Part shown: positions 42,931-52,382 of the stretch, piece by piece
Layout: each line of letters opens with the position of its first letter
How positions within the stretch are numbered: position 1 is the stretch's first letter
Assembly: GCA_937922235.1 (NCBI GenBank)
Contig: CAKZVC010000029.1
Location: 19,666 to 83,665, forward strand
Origin: an uncultured Acidimicrobiales bacterium
GTDB lineage: Bacteria > Actinomycetota > Acidimicrobiia > Acidimicrobiales > SHLQ01
Reading direction: 5' to 3'
Length of the DNA stretch: 64,000 nucleotides
Notes under the pieces: model-generated
Database searches by the model: none
Seen by the model: only the letters and a program-made list of their open reading frames with translations
Told to the model about the DNA's origin: nothing
Translations under genes and position numbers: made by a program

Positions 42931-44790
42931 CTACTTCTTGGCGGTAGTTCCGCGAAGGTCGATCGTGTTCGTTGCTTCCGATGCAACTGGACCAATGGCC
43001 CGGAAGATCTCGGTGAGCTCAGCCTTGTTGAGCGTTTCCTTCTCGATGAGTGCCTCGGCCATTTGGTCGAGCACCGGACGATGGAGGGTGAGAATCTCAC
43101 GGGCCTCTTCAGCTGCTGCCGCAATCATCTTCGCGATCTCGTCATCGATCTTCATCGCCAAGTCGTCGGAGTAGTTCTTCTGCGACGACATCGCGTACTG
43201 CTCACCGACCGAAGCACCAAACTTCTGCAGACCGAGCGAACTCATTCCGTACTCCGTCACCATCGACCGAGCCAGAATCGTCACACGCTGAAGATCGTTG
43301 TGCGCACCTGTCGTCGGGTCACCGAAGATGATCTCCTCGGCAATTCGACCGCCGAGCAACATCGCCATCTCGTCATTGAGCTCCGAGCGGCTGCGAAGGA
43401 TCTTGTCCTTCTCGGGAAGCGCAAGCGTAAACCCGAGCGCCTTCCCGCGGGCGATGATCGAGACCTTGTGGATCGGGTCAGCATTTGGCAGCACGTGCCC
43501 AACAATTGCGTGACCGGCTTCGTGGTACGCAATGACGTACTTTTCGCGCTCGGACAGCGTGTTGGCGCCCTTCTCGGGCCCAGCGATCACTCGATCGAGC
43601 GCATCGTCGATCTCGGCATCGCCGATGGTCGACTTATCTCGACGGGCCGCAAGCAATGCCGCTTCGTTGAGGAGGTTGGCAATGTCGGCACCGGTGAATC
43701 CAGGGGTGCGGCGAGCAATCGTCTCGACGTCGGCGTCTGGGCCAAGCGGCTTGCCCTTGCTGTGCACCGCAACGATTTGGCGGCGACCCTCAAGGTCAGG
43801 GGTTTCGACGGCTACTTGACGGTCGAAGCGACCTGGACGTAGCAATGCGGCATCGAGCACATCGGGGCGGTTCGTTGCGGCGATGAAGAGCACACCGGTG
43901 TCAACGTCGAATCCGTCCATCTCGACGAGGAGCTGGTTGAGGGTCTGCTCGCGTTCCTCGTTGCCCGCAACTGCACTTCCGCCGCGATGCCGACCAACAG
44001 CGTCGATCTCATCAACAAAGATGATCGCAGGCGCCTCTTTGCGAGCCTCTTCAAACAGGTTGCGCACTCGGCTTGCGCCGACACCCGCATACATTTCGAC
44101 GAAGTCGGATCCCGAGAGGGTGAAGAACGGAACGCCAGCTTCTCCAGCGACAGCACGAGCGAGCAAGGTCTTGCCGGTGCCGGGAGGGCCGTACAGGAGC
44201 ACACCCTTTGGAATCTTGGCGCCGATGTCGGTGAAGCGGCTTGGGTCGAGCAGAAAGTCACGGACTTCGCCGAGTTCGATAACTGCTTCATGGCAGCCAG
44301 CAACATCTGCGAACGTGACGTCTTGAGTCGTCTTGGCACTCTGGCGGGTGCGGTCGGTGAACTTCTTGCTGGCCTTTTTGCCGGTGCTCATCCGGGCGAG
44401 AATCACCCACACGAGAACGATCATCAGCAGAAGCGGCGCGAAGGTGCTCAGCAGCGCCATCCAATTGGTACCTGCAGCTGGCGACACGGTCTTGAGCAAG
44501 ATCTCTGGGTTCTCGTCGACAAGCCGTTCGGTGAGGTCATCGGCGAACAGCGGCGGGATAATCGTCTGGTACTCCCCGCCGTCAGTGCCGGTAACGGTGA
44601 TAACCGCCGAGCCTGAGGTGAACTCGACCGCCTGGACGGCGCCCTGCTCGACCGAGTTGGTGAAGACACTGAATTCCACCTTTGGTTGCTCGACCACAAC
44701 GGCAGGTTCACGGAACATCGTGAAGACCAACGTCGCCGAAGCGAGCGAGAGGAGGACAAGAAGCAGGCGGATTCGTGTGGAACTGTTCAC
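42931..44790 (-). CDS. ftsH: ATP-dependent zinc metalloprotease FtsH
   Basis: 619 residues. TM1 ~7-24, a short extracytoplasmic domain, TM2 ~111-131, AAA module with Walker A GPPGTGKT (201-208), '[12 protein letters not shown]' Walker B, SRH '[21 protein letters not shown]', and zinc site HEAGH (423-427) with the third ligand in '[10 protein letters not shown]'. Degrades misassembled membrane and regulatory proteins. The C-terminal tail is short compared with mycobacterial FtsH. GTG start, TACTCT -10 box 7 nt upstream. Confidence 0.95.
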   Translation of the reverse strand: MNSSTRIRLLLVLLSLASATLVFTMFREPAVVVEQPKVEFSVFTNSVEQGAVQAVEFTSGSAVITVTGTDGGEYQTIIPPLFADDLTERLVDENPEILLKTVSPAAGTNWMALLSTFAPLLLMIVLVWVILARMSTGKKASKKFTDRTRQSAKTTQDVTFADVAGCHEAVIELGEVRDFLLDPSRFTDIGAKIPKGVLLYGPPGTGKTLLARAVAGEAGVPFFTLSGSDFVEMYAGVGASRVRNLFEEARKEAPAIIFVDEIDAVGRHRGGSAVAGNEEREQTLNQLLVEMDGFDVDTGVLFIAATNRPDVLDAALLRPGRFDRQVAVETPDLEGRRQIVAVHSKGKPLGPDADVETIARRTPGFTGADIANLLNEAALLAARRDKSTIGDAEIDDALDRVIAGPEKGANTLSEREKYVIAYHEAGHAIVGHVLPNADPIHKVSIIARGKALGFTLALPEKDKILRSRSELNDEMAMLLGGRIAEEIIFGDPTTGAHNDLQRVTILARSMVTEYGMSSLGLQKFGASVGEQYAMSSQKNYSDDLAMKIDDEIAKMIAAAAEEAREILTLHRPVLDQMAEALIEKETLNKAELTEIFRAIGPVASEATNTIDLRGTTAKK

Positions 44791-44797
44791 ACCTCTG

Positions 44798-44803
44798 AGA
44801 GTA
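44798..44803 (-). promoter_or_regulatory. -10 box (TACTCT) of ftsH
   Basis: TACTCT on the minus strand ends 7 nt before the GTG at 44790, with no Shine-Dalgarno: leaderless type. Confidence 0.5.
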
Positions 44804-44880
44804 GGTCTGCAAACGACCTGCCGGATATAGCCCGTTGGCCCTATACAGCCCGGAATTTCAACAGCAATCCGACCCCAAAT

Positions 44881-45936
44881 TTAGCGTCCACGACGCCCGC
44901 TCCGGCGTCCGCCGCGGTTCTTCTTGCCGCCCTTGTTGGCCCGTTCGCGTTCGATCAGGCGCTCTTCAGTCTCAGCCAATTCGGCCGCCATTGCGCGGTA
45001 TCGGTCGAGCCTCCGTGGATCGATTTCGGAGGCATCGACCGCTGCAGTAACCGCGCAGCCAGGTTCAGCGCCATGGGCGCAATCGTTGAACCGGCACTCG
45101 TGGGCCGTCTCCGTAATGTCGGTGAATACCCGCTGCAGCGCATCCTCAGCGTCCCACAGCCCGACCGCTCGAATCCCGGGCGTGTCGATCAGCACTCCAC
45201 CGCCGGTGATCCGCAGCATGTCGCGAGTGATTGTGGTGTGCCGACCCTTCGAATCACCCGAACGAACCGGTTGGGTCTCTTGCACCTCTGTCTCCAACAG
45301 GGCATTAACGAGCGAGCTTTTCCCGGCGCCCGATTCACCGAGCAGCGTGCCCGAACGGTTCGGCTGCAACAGCTCGTGCACTCGGTCGAGCCCGACCCGT
45401 GTCTCGATGCTCGTGACCACAACTTCTACGCCCGGCGCTACCGCCTCGACAATTCCAACGAGGTCGTTTTGATCGTCGAGCCCGTTCGACAAGTCAGCCT
45501 TCGTGAGCACGACCACCGGGGTCGCTCCTGCATTCCAAGCAAGGACAAGGAACCGTTCGAGCTTGCCTGCGCGAAACGGACGGTCGAAGCCATGCACCAA
45601 GAAGACGACGTCGATGTTTGCCGACAGCGGCTGTTGCTCTTCACGCTCGCCGGGGTCACGACGAACAAGTGCGGTGCGTCGCGGCAAGATCTCGTCGATG
45701 ACCCAACCGCCCTCCGACTCCGACACCACTACCCAATCGCCGGTCACGGGTGCTTGGGACGACTGCGACCGCTGTGAGTCAGACATCGCTCGAACAATGC
45801 CGTCTTCGGTACGAACATCGCTCTCACCGCGCTCGACTCGGCTGATTCGTCCGGGCACGCCATCGACCCCGAGTTCATCAAATTTGGTGGCCCATTCGGC
45901 GTCCCAGCCGAAGTGAACGAGTTCGGAACGATCCAC
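44881..45936 (-). CDS. rsgA: ribosome small subunit-dependent GTPase A
   Basis: 351 residues. Circularly permuted GTPase: G4 'VLTKADLS', G1 'GESGAGKSS', G2-region 'GDSKGRHTTITRDM', G3 'IDTPGIR'. Zinc-binding 'CRFNDCAHGAEPGC' near the C-terminus and a Lys/Arg-rich tail. N-terminal OB fold. Assists late 30S maturation. GTG start with TACAGT 8 nt upstream. Divergent from the molybdoenzyme gene. Confidence 0.93.
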   Translation of the reverse strand: MDRSELVHFGWDAEWATKFDELGVDGVPGRISRVERGESDVRTEDGIVRAMSDSQRSQSSQAPVTGDWVVVSESEGGWVIDEILPRRTALVRRDPGEREEQQPLSANIDVVFLVHGFDRPFRAGKLERFLVLAWNAGATPVVVLTKADLSNGLDDQNDLVGIVEAVAPGVEVVVTSIETRVGLDRVHELLQPNRSGTLLGESGAGKSSLVNALLETEVQETQPVRSGDSKGRHTTITRDMLRITGGGVLIDTPGIRAVGLWDAEDALQRVFTDITETAHECRFNDCAHGAEPGCAVTAAVDASEIDPRRLDRYRAMAAELAETEERLIERERANKGGKKNRGGRRSGRRGR

Positions 45937-45944
45937 GAATGGTC

Positions 45945-45950
45945 ACTGTA
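45945..45950 (-). promoter_or_regulatory. -10 box (TACAGT) of rsgA
   Basis: TACAGT on the minus strand ends 8 nt before the rsgA GTG in the 43-bp divergent gap. Confidence 0.4.
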
Positions 45951-45979
45951 CTCACTGCAGCGACTGGCACACTGAGAAC

Positions 45980-47692
45980 ATGAGCGACATCGATGACTCT
46001 GCGATGACGGTCCCCGACCTGAACTCCCCCCTCCCCACCAGCAGCGCCTCGACCGGCCGCGGATGGATGTCCGGCGCCGCCGGAGCCGCTATCGCGCTCA
46101 GCCTTGGCGAGTTCATCGCCCGTTTCAGCGACGCCCTCGAGTCATTGGTCATTGGCGTCGGCAACTTCTTCATCGACATCACTCCCGGCAGCGCCATCGC
46201 TACCAGCATCAACAACATCGGCGCCTGGCAGAAGCCGATCCTTATCGCTGGCATCATCGTCGGGTCGATCGCGGTCGGCGGCTGGCTGGGAATCAAGCAG
46301 CTCTCCAACCGAAAAGCCATTCCGTATGGCTTCGGCATCTTCGGACTTTTTGGGGCGTTTGCGACGGCTCGTGATTCGCTTACGAGCGCTCCGGCTTCGA
46401 TCGCCGTGTCGTTGGTATGTGCCGCCGTTGGCGCTGCTGTTGCGCTGTACCTCATCAAGGGTGCCGCAGCCGCCGAGCAGCCAACTACCCCAATCGCAAC
46501 CCCCGGTGCGCCACTTAGCCAGACTGCAGGTCGACGCCACGTTCTTGCGTTCGGAGGTGCCGCAGCCGGCGCTGTTGCACTAACTGCAGCAAGCCGTGTG
46601 GGTCGAACGTCTGCAGCTCAACGGGCCCGAGACGAACTTCTTGCTCAGGGAACAACCGGCGCATCAGCTCCAGCGGCGACCCCAACCGGCGCCTCCACCG
46701 CCACGACCGCCGCACCTGCAGCCCCGATCGAACTCCCGGTTGGCACCTTCGACGACATTCCTGGGCTCGCCAACCGCATCACCTCGATCAGCCCGACGGA
46801 CGACTTCTACCTCATCGATACCGCACTGTCGCGGCCAGAGGTCGACCCGGCGAGCTGGTCGCTCACGATCAACGGCGAATACGTCACGACGCCAGTGACG
46901 TACACCTACGACGAACTACTCGCTCGCCCCATGGTCACGAGAGAGGTCACCCTCTCGTGCGTGTCGAACCCCATCGGCGGGCAACTGGTGGACAATGCCA
47001 TCTGGGAAGGCATTCCTCTTTCCGAGCTCCTCGAGGAAGCTGGCGTGCAAGACCCAACGAACAATGCGCATCAGTTCTTCAGCCGTTCGGTCGATGGCTT
47101 CACTTGCGGATTCCCTCTGCCGCTGGCCTTTGATGGCCGGACGGCAATGCTCGCCCTTCGAATGAACGGTGAGCCTCTTCCGATCGACCATGGCTTCCCG
47201 GCCCGTCTCGTCATTGCTGGGCTGTATGGATATGTATCGGCGACGAAGTGGGTCGAAGAGATCTCGATCACCGATTGGGAAGGCGTCGACGGGCACTGGA
47301 TTCCGCTCGGATGGGGCAAGGAGGGCCCAGTCAAGACGATGTCTCGCATCGATGTCCCTCAGAACCGGACACAGATGGTCTCGGGCACGACCGCTATCGG
47401 CGGCGTTGCCTGGTCTCCTACGATCGGAATCGAAAAGGTCGAGGTCTACGTCGGGCAAGACCCCGACGAATCGCTTGAAGACCCGTCGTCATGGGTCGAA
47501 GCCGAGCTCGCGAACGTCGAGTCGAACGAGACTTGGGTTCAGTGGCGTCATGAATGGGACGCTCCTCCCGGAGACTGGCTCATCCGAGTACGAGCCACCG
47601 ACAAGAATGGTTTCACCCAATCACCCATACCGGTCGCGCCAGCACCCGACGGCGCCGAGGGCTTCCACAGCATCGTCGTCCGCGTGGTCTAG
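45980..47692 (+). CDS. membrane-anchored sulfite oxidase-like molybdoenzyme
   Basis: 570 residues. Three or four N-terminal membrane segments (first ~190 residues), a second hydrophobic stretch 'RRHVLAFGGAAAGAVALTAASR' that may place the enzyme outside, a Thr/Ala/Pro linker, then the Mo-cofactor domain with the Mo-ligating C327 in 'VTLSCVSNPIGG', and a C-terminal Mo-co dimerisation (Ig-like) domain ending 'GFHSIVVRVV'. Resembles the actinobacterial SUOX/YedY-type membrane fusion group. Electron acceptor and substrate unknown. Confidence 0.85.
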   Translation: MSDIDDSAMTVPDLNSPLPTSSASTGRGWMSGAAGAAIALSLGEFIARFSDALESLVIGVGNFFIDITPGSAIATSINNIGAWQKPILIAGIIVGSIAVGGWLGIKQLSNRKAIPYGFGIFGLFGAFATARDSLTSAPASIAVSLVCAAVGAAVALYLIKGAAAAEQPTTPIATPGAPLSQTAGRRHVLAFGGAAAGAVALTAASRVGRTSAAQRARDELLAQGTTGASAPAATPTGASTATTAAPAAPIELPVGTFDDIPGLANRITSISPTDDFYLIDTALSRPEVDPASWSLTINGEYVTTPVTYTYDELLARPMVTREVTLSCVSNPIGGQLVDNAIWEGIPLSELLEEAGVQDPTNNAHQFFSRSVDGFTCGFPLPLAFDGRTAMLALRMNGEPLPIDHGFPARLVIAGLYGYVSATKWVEEISITDWEGVDGHWIPLGWGKEGPVKTMSRIDVPQNRTQMVSGTTAIGGVAWSPTIGIEKVEVYVGQDPDESLEDPSSWVEAELANVESNETWVQWRHEWDAPPGDWLIRVRATDKNGFTQSPIPVAPAPDGAEGFHSIVVRVV

Positions 47693-47723
47693 GTTCCCCA
47701 GCCGTACAGGCGGACGACGAGTA

Positions 47724-48082
47724 TTTCCCGGGCTTCGCCCTCCAGGGCTCAAATCCGTCGCTGCGCTCCTCGATTTCGCGCCTGCTGCGCCGGAGGCGGC
47801 GCCTGGTCGTTCGTCCCTCACTCCCGCACGCGGCAAAGCAGTCCTCGGTGCGTATAAGCGACGGGACCGGGGAACCGCATTTGTTCCGCGCTTTTCCAAA
47901 TCCAAACAGGCAGGCGACAGCGGGCGCGGACTAGCTGAACGCGTGAGCCTGTATACGCACTGAGGACTCGCCAGCTCCCTAGGAGGGAGGGACGAGCGAC
48001 GTAAAGGCGCCTCAGGCGCAGCAGCCGAGCATCGAGGAGCGCAGCGACGGATTGCGACAGCTGGAGGGCGAAGCCCGGGAAA
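47724..48082. repeat. ~360-bp element with ~135-bp imperfect inverted arms
   Basis: Between two convergent genes. The outer 22 bp of the arms (47724-47745 and 48061-48082; core CCCGGGCTTCGCCCTCC) are perfect inverted copies. A 23-bp block at 47752-47774 matches 48031-48053 (core GTCGCTGCGCTCCTCGAT), and an inner block near 47840-47859 matches 47953-47974 (core GTGCGTATA). Between blocks the arms show small indels. The ~90-bp centre has no gene. The right end abuts the stop codon of the AAA gene. This explains the 390-bp gap; no coding frame is credible. Confidence 0.85.
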
Positions 48083-49378
48083 CTACGCCGCCACCATTGC
48101 CTGGGTTTCCCAGGATCCGGCCGAATCGTTCTTGGTGAAGTAGATGTTCGACACGCGGTCGATCGCGTTGCGATCAAGGACCTTGGGTCGCCCCTCGTAC
48201 TCGCAGATCGCAAGAAGCGTCTTGCCGAAGTCTGCGGGATAGTACGGACGAAGGTCGGTGCCGGTCTGCTCTTTGATGACCTGCTTCAGGTAGTCAGCGG
48301 ACTCCTGGTTGCAACCAATGCCCATGCCCTTACATACAGCGGCAAGGATCTGGTCGAATGCGGCGGCGTCGATCGAACCAACAAACACCTTGTTCGGGAT
48401 ACGACGAGCGAACGCATCATCGCCGAGCTGATCGGGGCGCATGTTGGTCGAGAACACGACCTTTGCGTCGAACGGAATCGTGAATGCAGCACCATGAGCG
48501 AGCGTCAAGAAGTCGATCGAGCGAGATAGCGGAACAATCCAGCGGTTGAGCAGTGCTTCGGGAGTCATCTTCTGACGGCCGAAGTCATCGATCACGAAGA
48601 TGCCATTGTTGGCCTTCATTTGGAGAGGAGCACGATAGACGCCGGTCGAGTCATCGCGATCGAGGTCGAGCTGACCAGCGGTGAGCTCACCACCAACGAT
48701 GACACACGGACGGAGGCACAACACCCAGCGGCCGTCCATGCCCTCAGGCTGAGGCGACACTGGCTCGTGAATCGACGGATCGAACACGGTGATGATCGCA
48801 CGGTCGAACTCGACGGCTCGGGGGATCAGCACAGGGTCCTTGTACATCTTGATCATGCGCTCAGCGAGCGACGTCTTACCCGTTCCCGGAGGGCCATAGA
48901 GGAAGACAGCACCCTTCGATACGAGCGCAGGGCCCAGCTCGTCGAAGAAGCCTGGGGCGATGATGAGGTCGTTGAACGCTTCGTTGAGCGTTGCGGCCGT
49001 AATCGGCGAACGACCCTTCTGTGCTTCAACGGTTCGGGTGTACTCCGAGAGTGCAACTGGTGCGGCGCCGGCGTAGGCCATAGCGGCGGCACGGCTGGCA
49101 GCTTCGGCCTTGCCCTTCTCGGTGGGAGCGAGAATGTAGTCACGTCCGTCCATGCCCTGAATCTCGAGCAGGAGACGTTGACGAAGGCCGTCGACGGTTG
49201 CGTCGACAATGCCGACCGACAGTGCGGTTGCCTGCGCCATTCGAGTCACGGACGAACGGCCATCAATGACCAATCGTTGGAGAATGATGTCCTCGATGAG
49301 GTTTGCGGGGACGCCGAGATCGTGGATCGTGGAGGGCGCAGTGGGGTAACCGGTAGCCGGGGGTGTTGCCGTTGACAT
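48083..49378 (-). CDS. AAA-family ATPase with N-terminal winged-helix-like region
   Basis: 431 residues from ATG 49378 (an in-frame ATG at 49396 is possible). The first ~110 residues look like a winged-helix regulatory domain ('[21 protein letters not shown]'). The AAA core has Walker A '[15 protein letters not shown]' (~162), Walker B '[10 protein letters not shown]', sensor 1 '[13 protein letters not shown]' and arginine-finger-like '[12 protein letters not shown]'. The family is widespread as 'AAA ATPase' without a defined role. It ends at the inverted-repeat element. Confidence 0.8.
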   Translation of the reverse strand: MSTATPPATGYPTAPSTIHDLGVPANLIEDIILQRLVIDGRSSVTRMAQATALSVGIVDATVDGLRQRLLLEIQGMDGRDYILAPTEKGKAEAASRAAAMAYAGAAPVALSEYTRTVEAQKGRSPITAATLNEAFNDLIIAPGFFDELGPALVSKGAVFLYGPPGTGKTSLAERMIKMYKDPVLIPRAVEFDRAIITVFDPSIHEPVSPQPEGMDGRWVLCLRPCVIVGGELTAGQLDLDRDDSTGVYRAPLQMKANNGIFVIDDFGRQKMTPEALLNRWIVPLSRSIDFLTLAHGAAFTIPFDAKVVFSTNMRPDQLGDDAFARRIPNKVFVGSIDAAAFDQILAAVCKGMGIGCNQESADYLKQVIKEQTGTDLRPYYPADFGKTLLAICEYEGRPKVLDRNAIDRVSNIYFTKNDSAGSWETQAMVAA

Positions 49379-49446
49379 ACTTCTCAATCGACACATGACG
49401 GGCGAACCTTAGGAGAGCCCTCCCCGATTGGTGCCACCACGGCGCG

Positions 49447-49452
49447 TAGCAT
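49447..49452 (+). promoter_or_regulatory. -10 box (TAGCAT) of the RTX protein gene
   Basis: TAGCAT ends 7 nt before the ATG at 49460 in the divergent gap with the AAA gene; no Shine-Dalgarno. Confidence 0.5.
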
Positions 49453-49459
49453 TTCCCGT

Positions 49460-52378
49460 ATGTCTTCTCGCCGTGTGATCTCGCGGCGCGCACTCGGCGC
49501 GCTTGTTCCACTTCTCCTGACTGCCACCCTGCTTTCGGGTGACTCCGCGTACGGCCAAAACGCTGGCGATTCACCTGCAATCACGCCCGTGGAATCAACG
49601 ATTCTCCCCACCGCCACCGTGGCTGTGCTGGGCGACGAATTTCTTGCTGCGCCCACGATTGCTCCGTTGCGTTCCGGTGCGTGCGCGTCGTCAGAGAACG
49701 GTCCTGTCGAGCGCGCTGCTGCCAAATCCGACGACACCGTGGTGTTGGTAAATAATCGTTCGTGTGTCGGGGCCAGTCTTTTGAGTATCGGCCGTGAGCA
49801 GGTTCGGGGCGTCGATCGAGATACCGATGTGGTTGTTGTGGGGGGCATCGGACTTGAGTTCGACTGGCCAGCGTTGGCCGCTAGTTGCTTGACGCCTGAG
49901 ACTCGATCGGCACCTCGTTGCCAGCAAGAAGCGGGCATTGCCCGGGCTACGGCAGCGAACTCGTTCTTCCCGTGGCGATCACTTCTGCAGCAGATTCACC
50001 GTGCTGCACCGGAGGCCAACATTGTTCTTGTTGCTCCCCCAGCTCCAGTGTCGGCCGCGCCGCTGAACCTTGGCTCAGCGTGCTGCACCCCTTCCTCGAA
50101 CGGCTCGGAGCAGATTCGTTCGGTCTTCGACACTGCTCGGGCACTGCGTGGCGCAGTGGTCGAATCGATGGGTGACATACCGATCGTTGTTGTTGAGACA
50201 GCTGATGCGTTCGAAGGCCACCACCTCGATGACGAACGTGCGTGGCTCTCGACCAACAGCGCACATCCTGGAGCACCGACCATCGAAGGTGCAGTTGCCA
50301 TTGCTGAGCTTCTCGAGGTTCTGATGCCAGTGGCGGCGCCGATCGTGGCGCCGGCGAGTGCCCCAGCCGAGATCGTGCTGCTCCTCGGCACGACCATCGA
50401 TGACGCCGCGAGCCATAGGGCGATTGCCGAGTCTGCTGACTTTTGGTTGAACACCTTCCGATTGAGCGATCTGAATCCATCGGTCGCCTTGGTTCCGGTG
50501 GTGACGAGCGATCCCCCGCCGCCTCCGACAACAACCACGACGACCACCACGACGACGACAACAACCACGACGACAGCCCCGCCGATCGCCGACGACAGCG
50601 CTCCTGTCGAGGTCGTCGAGGAAGATGCACCGGCTGGCGATCCGGCGATCGTCACGGACGATGACCTCGATGAAGGCCCTGTAGACGATGAAGGCCCTGT
50701 AGACGAAGAGGTCGCTGCCGAGGAAGAGACAGCTGCCGAAGAAGAAGAAGAAGAAGAAGAAGAAGAAGAAGAAGGCGAACCAGTTACGGAGGACGTCCCA
50801 GCTACCCGGCCAGCGGTGGAACTCCAAGAGATCGTGTCGACCTACGCCACCTCAGGCGATCAGCTCGCAGCCGCCATTGATGCACTCGAGTTGGTCGAGG
50901 GAATCACCAGCGTTGCCGATGTCGCCGACGCAATCGCTCTGAGCACAGACCTCTTCACCCCGACCGTCGCCGACCGTCGCCTGATCGTTCGAGCAGTTGA
51001 CCTGCTGGTAGAGGGAACGAACGATGCCGACATCGACGCCCTCCGCTCGGCGCTGAACGAAACCGACGCTGTCACCACAATCCTTGCTGCGTCACCCGAG
51101 CAAGCCCGGGCAGTCGAGACGCTGACGGCCGGCACTGCGGCCATCGTCGAATGGACCACCTCGACCGAGTTGGCGGCGTCGCTTCCAGCACCCGATGCCA
51201 ACCCCCAGGTGTTGTCGATCTCGGCGGTCGATGTCGACGCGGTGATCGGCCGAACAGCTGAACTCGCAGTGGACATCGACGTTGATCGCCCCACTCAAGC
51301 AACGGTGACGTGGCGAGCCAACGATGCGATCATCGCCGCTGGTCAGCAGACAACCATCGAGCCACAAGACATCGGCGTTGGAGAGCACACTGTCGTCGTT
51401 TCCGTCGAGACCGACCGGGAAGCCCTTGAAGCCACATTCACACTGCGCATTACTGGTGATGGCGATGGCCACAACGACTCGTGCAACGCATTCGACCCAT
51501 TCCCATCCGATATCGATGACGACGGCCTCGCAGCCGAGTGCGACACCGATGACGACGGCGATGGACTTCCCGACAGCATCGACCCGTGCCCGAACACCGT
51601 CACGACGACGCTGAGCGACGTCGACCTCGACGGACTTCCTGATCACTGCGACGCCGACAGTCTCGATGGTCCCCGAGGAGACACCGATGGCGACTCGTTC
51701 CCCGACCTCATCGACAACTGCCCATCGACAAGCCAAACGAATCAATTCGATGCTGACTCCGATGGCATCGGCAATGCCTGTGAGGGCAACCGGATTGTTG
51801 TCTGCACCATCAACGGCACCCCTGGCAACGATGTACTTCGAGGCACTCCTGGTAACGACGTGATCTGCGGCCGAGGTGGCGACGATCGCATTGTTGGCTA
51901 CGGCGGCGACGACGTCATCTTTGGCGGCGCAGGCAACGACGTGATCTTTGGCTCGGGTGGCAACGACCGACTCTATGGCGGAGCGGGGAACGACGAGCTC
52001 TATGGCAACGGTGATGACGACATCATCATTGGCGAAGCAGGCAACGACTACTTGGGTGGTGGATTCGGCTCGGATGTTCTCGCTGGCGGCAGAGGAACGG
52101 ACACGCTCGAGGGTGACGCTGGCGGCGATGTGCTCTTTGGCGGCCGTGGCAACGACATCCTCCGGGGCGGCGACGGACCCGACACGATTGCAGGCGACGG
52201 CGGCAACGATCAGCTCTTCGGCGAGAACGGCGCAGACATCCTCAGCGGCGGGCTGGGCGAGGACATAGTCCGAGCCGGGCGCGGGGATGACATACTGATC
52301 GATGTGCAGAACATCGACTTCGTCCGAGGTGGTACCGGCGACGACCTCTTCGGCGAATCACCGATCCGGCTCTCGTAG
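49460..52378 (+). CDS. RTX/thrombospondin-3 exoprotein with degenerate SGNH-like head
   Basis: 972 residues. Signal peptide to ~residue 32. Residues ~45-295 resemble an SGNH hydrolase (block I 'VAVLGDEF', late 'NSAHPGAP...AIAELL') but the GDS serine is replaced by Glu. A Pro then 16-Thr tract (357-372), acidic region with 12 consecutive Glu (427-438), an alpha/Ig-like middle, thrombospondin type 3 Ca repeats (~672-775: '[20 protein letters not shown]') and about 15 RTX nonapeptides GGxGxDxxx (~788-955) follow. Probably secreted by Sec despite RTX repeats, as no T1SS genes are near. Large Ca-stabilised surface or matrix protein. Confidence 0.85.
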   Translation: MSSRRVISRRALGALVPLLLTATLLSGDSAYGQNAGDSPAITPVESTILPTATVAVLGDEFLAAPTIAPLRSGACASSENGPVERAAAKSDDTVVLVNNRSCVGASLLSIGREQVRGVDRDTDVVVVGGIGLEFDWPALAASCLTPETRSAPRCQQEAGIARATAANSFFPWRSLLQQIHRAAPEANIVLVAPPAPVSAAPLNLGSACCTPSSNGSEQIRSVFDTARALRGAVVESMGDIPIVVVETADAFEGHHLDDERAWLSTNSAHPGAPTIEGAVAIAELLEVLMPVAAPIVAPASAPAEIVLLLGTTIDDAASHRAIAESADFWLNTFRLSDLNPSVALVPVVTSDPPPPPTTTTTTTTTTTTTTTTAPPIADDSAPVEVVEEDAPAGDPAIVTDDDLDEGPVDDEGPVDEEVAAEEETAAEEEEEEEEEEEEGEPVTEDVPATRPAVELQEIVSTYATSGDQLAAAIDALELVEGITSVADVADAIALSTDLFTPTVADRRLIVRAVDLLVEGTNDADIDALRSALNETDAVTTILAASPEQARAVETLTAGTAAIVEWTTSTELAASLPAPDANPQVLSISAVDVDAVIGRTAELAVDIDVDRPTQATVTWRANDAIIAAGQQTTIEPQDIGVGEHTVVVSVETDREALEATFTLRITGDGDGHNDSCNAFDPFPSDIDDDGLAAECDTDDDGDGLPDSIDPCPNTVTTTLSDVDLDGLPDHCDADSLDGPRGDTDGDSFPDLIDNCPSTSQTNQFDADSDGIGNACEGNRIVVCTINGTPGNDVLRGTPGNDVICGRGGDDRIVGYGGDDVIFGGAGNDVIFGSGGNDRLYGGAGNDELYGNGDDDIIIGEAGNDYLGGGFGSDVLAGGRGTDTLEGDAGGDVLFGGRGNDILRGGDGPDTIAGDGGNDQLFGENGADILSGGLGEDIVRAGRGDDILIDVQNIDFVRGGTGDDLFGESPIRLS
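50528..50575 (+). repeat. ACN tract encoding 16 threonines
   Basis: Sixteen consecutive Thr codons (mixed ACA/ACC/ACG) preceded by Pro codons in the RTX gene. Likely a flexible, possibly glycosylated wall-spanning linker. Confidence 0.85.
50738..50773 (+). repeat. (GAA)12 microsatellite encoding 12 glutamates
   Basis: Twelve pure GAA triplets in the RTX gene. As a trinucleotide repeat, slippage would change linker length without shifting the frame. Confidence 0.95.
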
Positions 52379-52382
52379 CCGA

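Noticed and set aside
41778..43124. 448-codon minus-strand open frame across the spondin gene
   Set aside because: Antisense to the duplicated spondin modules (its own apparent repeat is inherited from them) and it runs through the terminator hairpins into ftsH.
47169..47963. 264-codon plus-strand frame reaching the inverted-repeat element
   Set aside because: It is a +1 shadow of the molybdoenzyme that continues into the non-coding repeat; Arg/Ser/Pro-rich with no motifs.
50075..50827. Minus-strand frame with a 13-Phe run
   Set aside because: The Phe run is only the complement of the (GAA)12 tract of the RTX gene.
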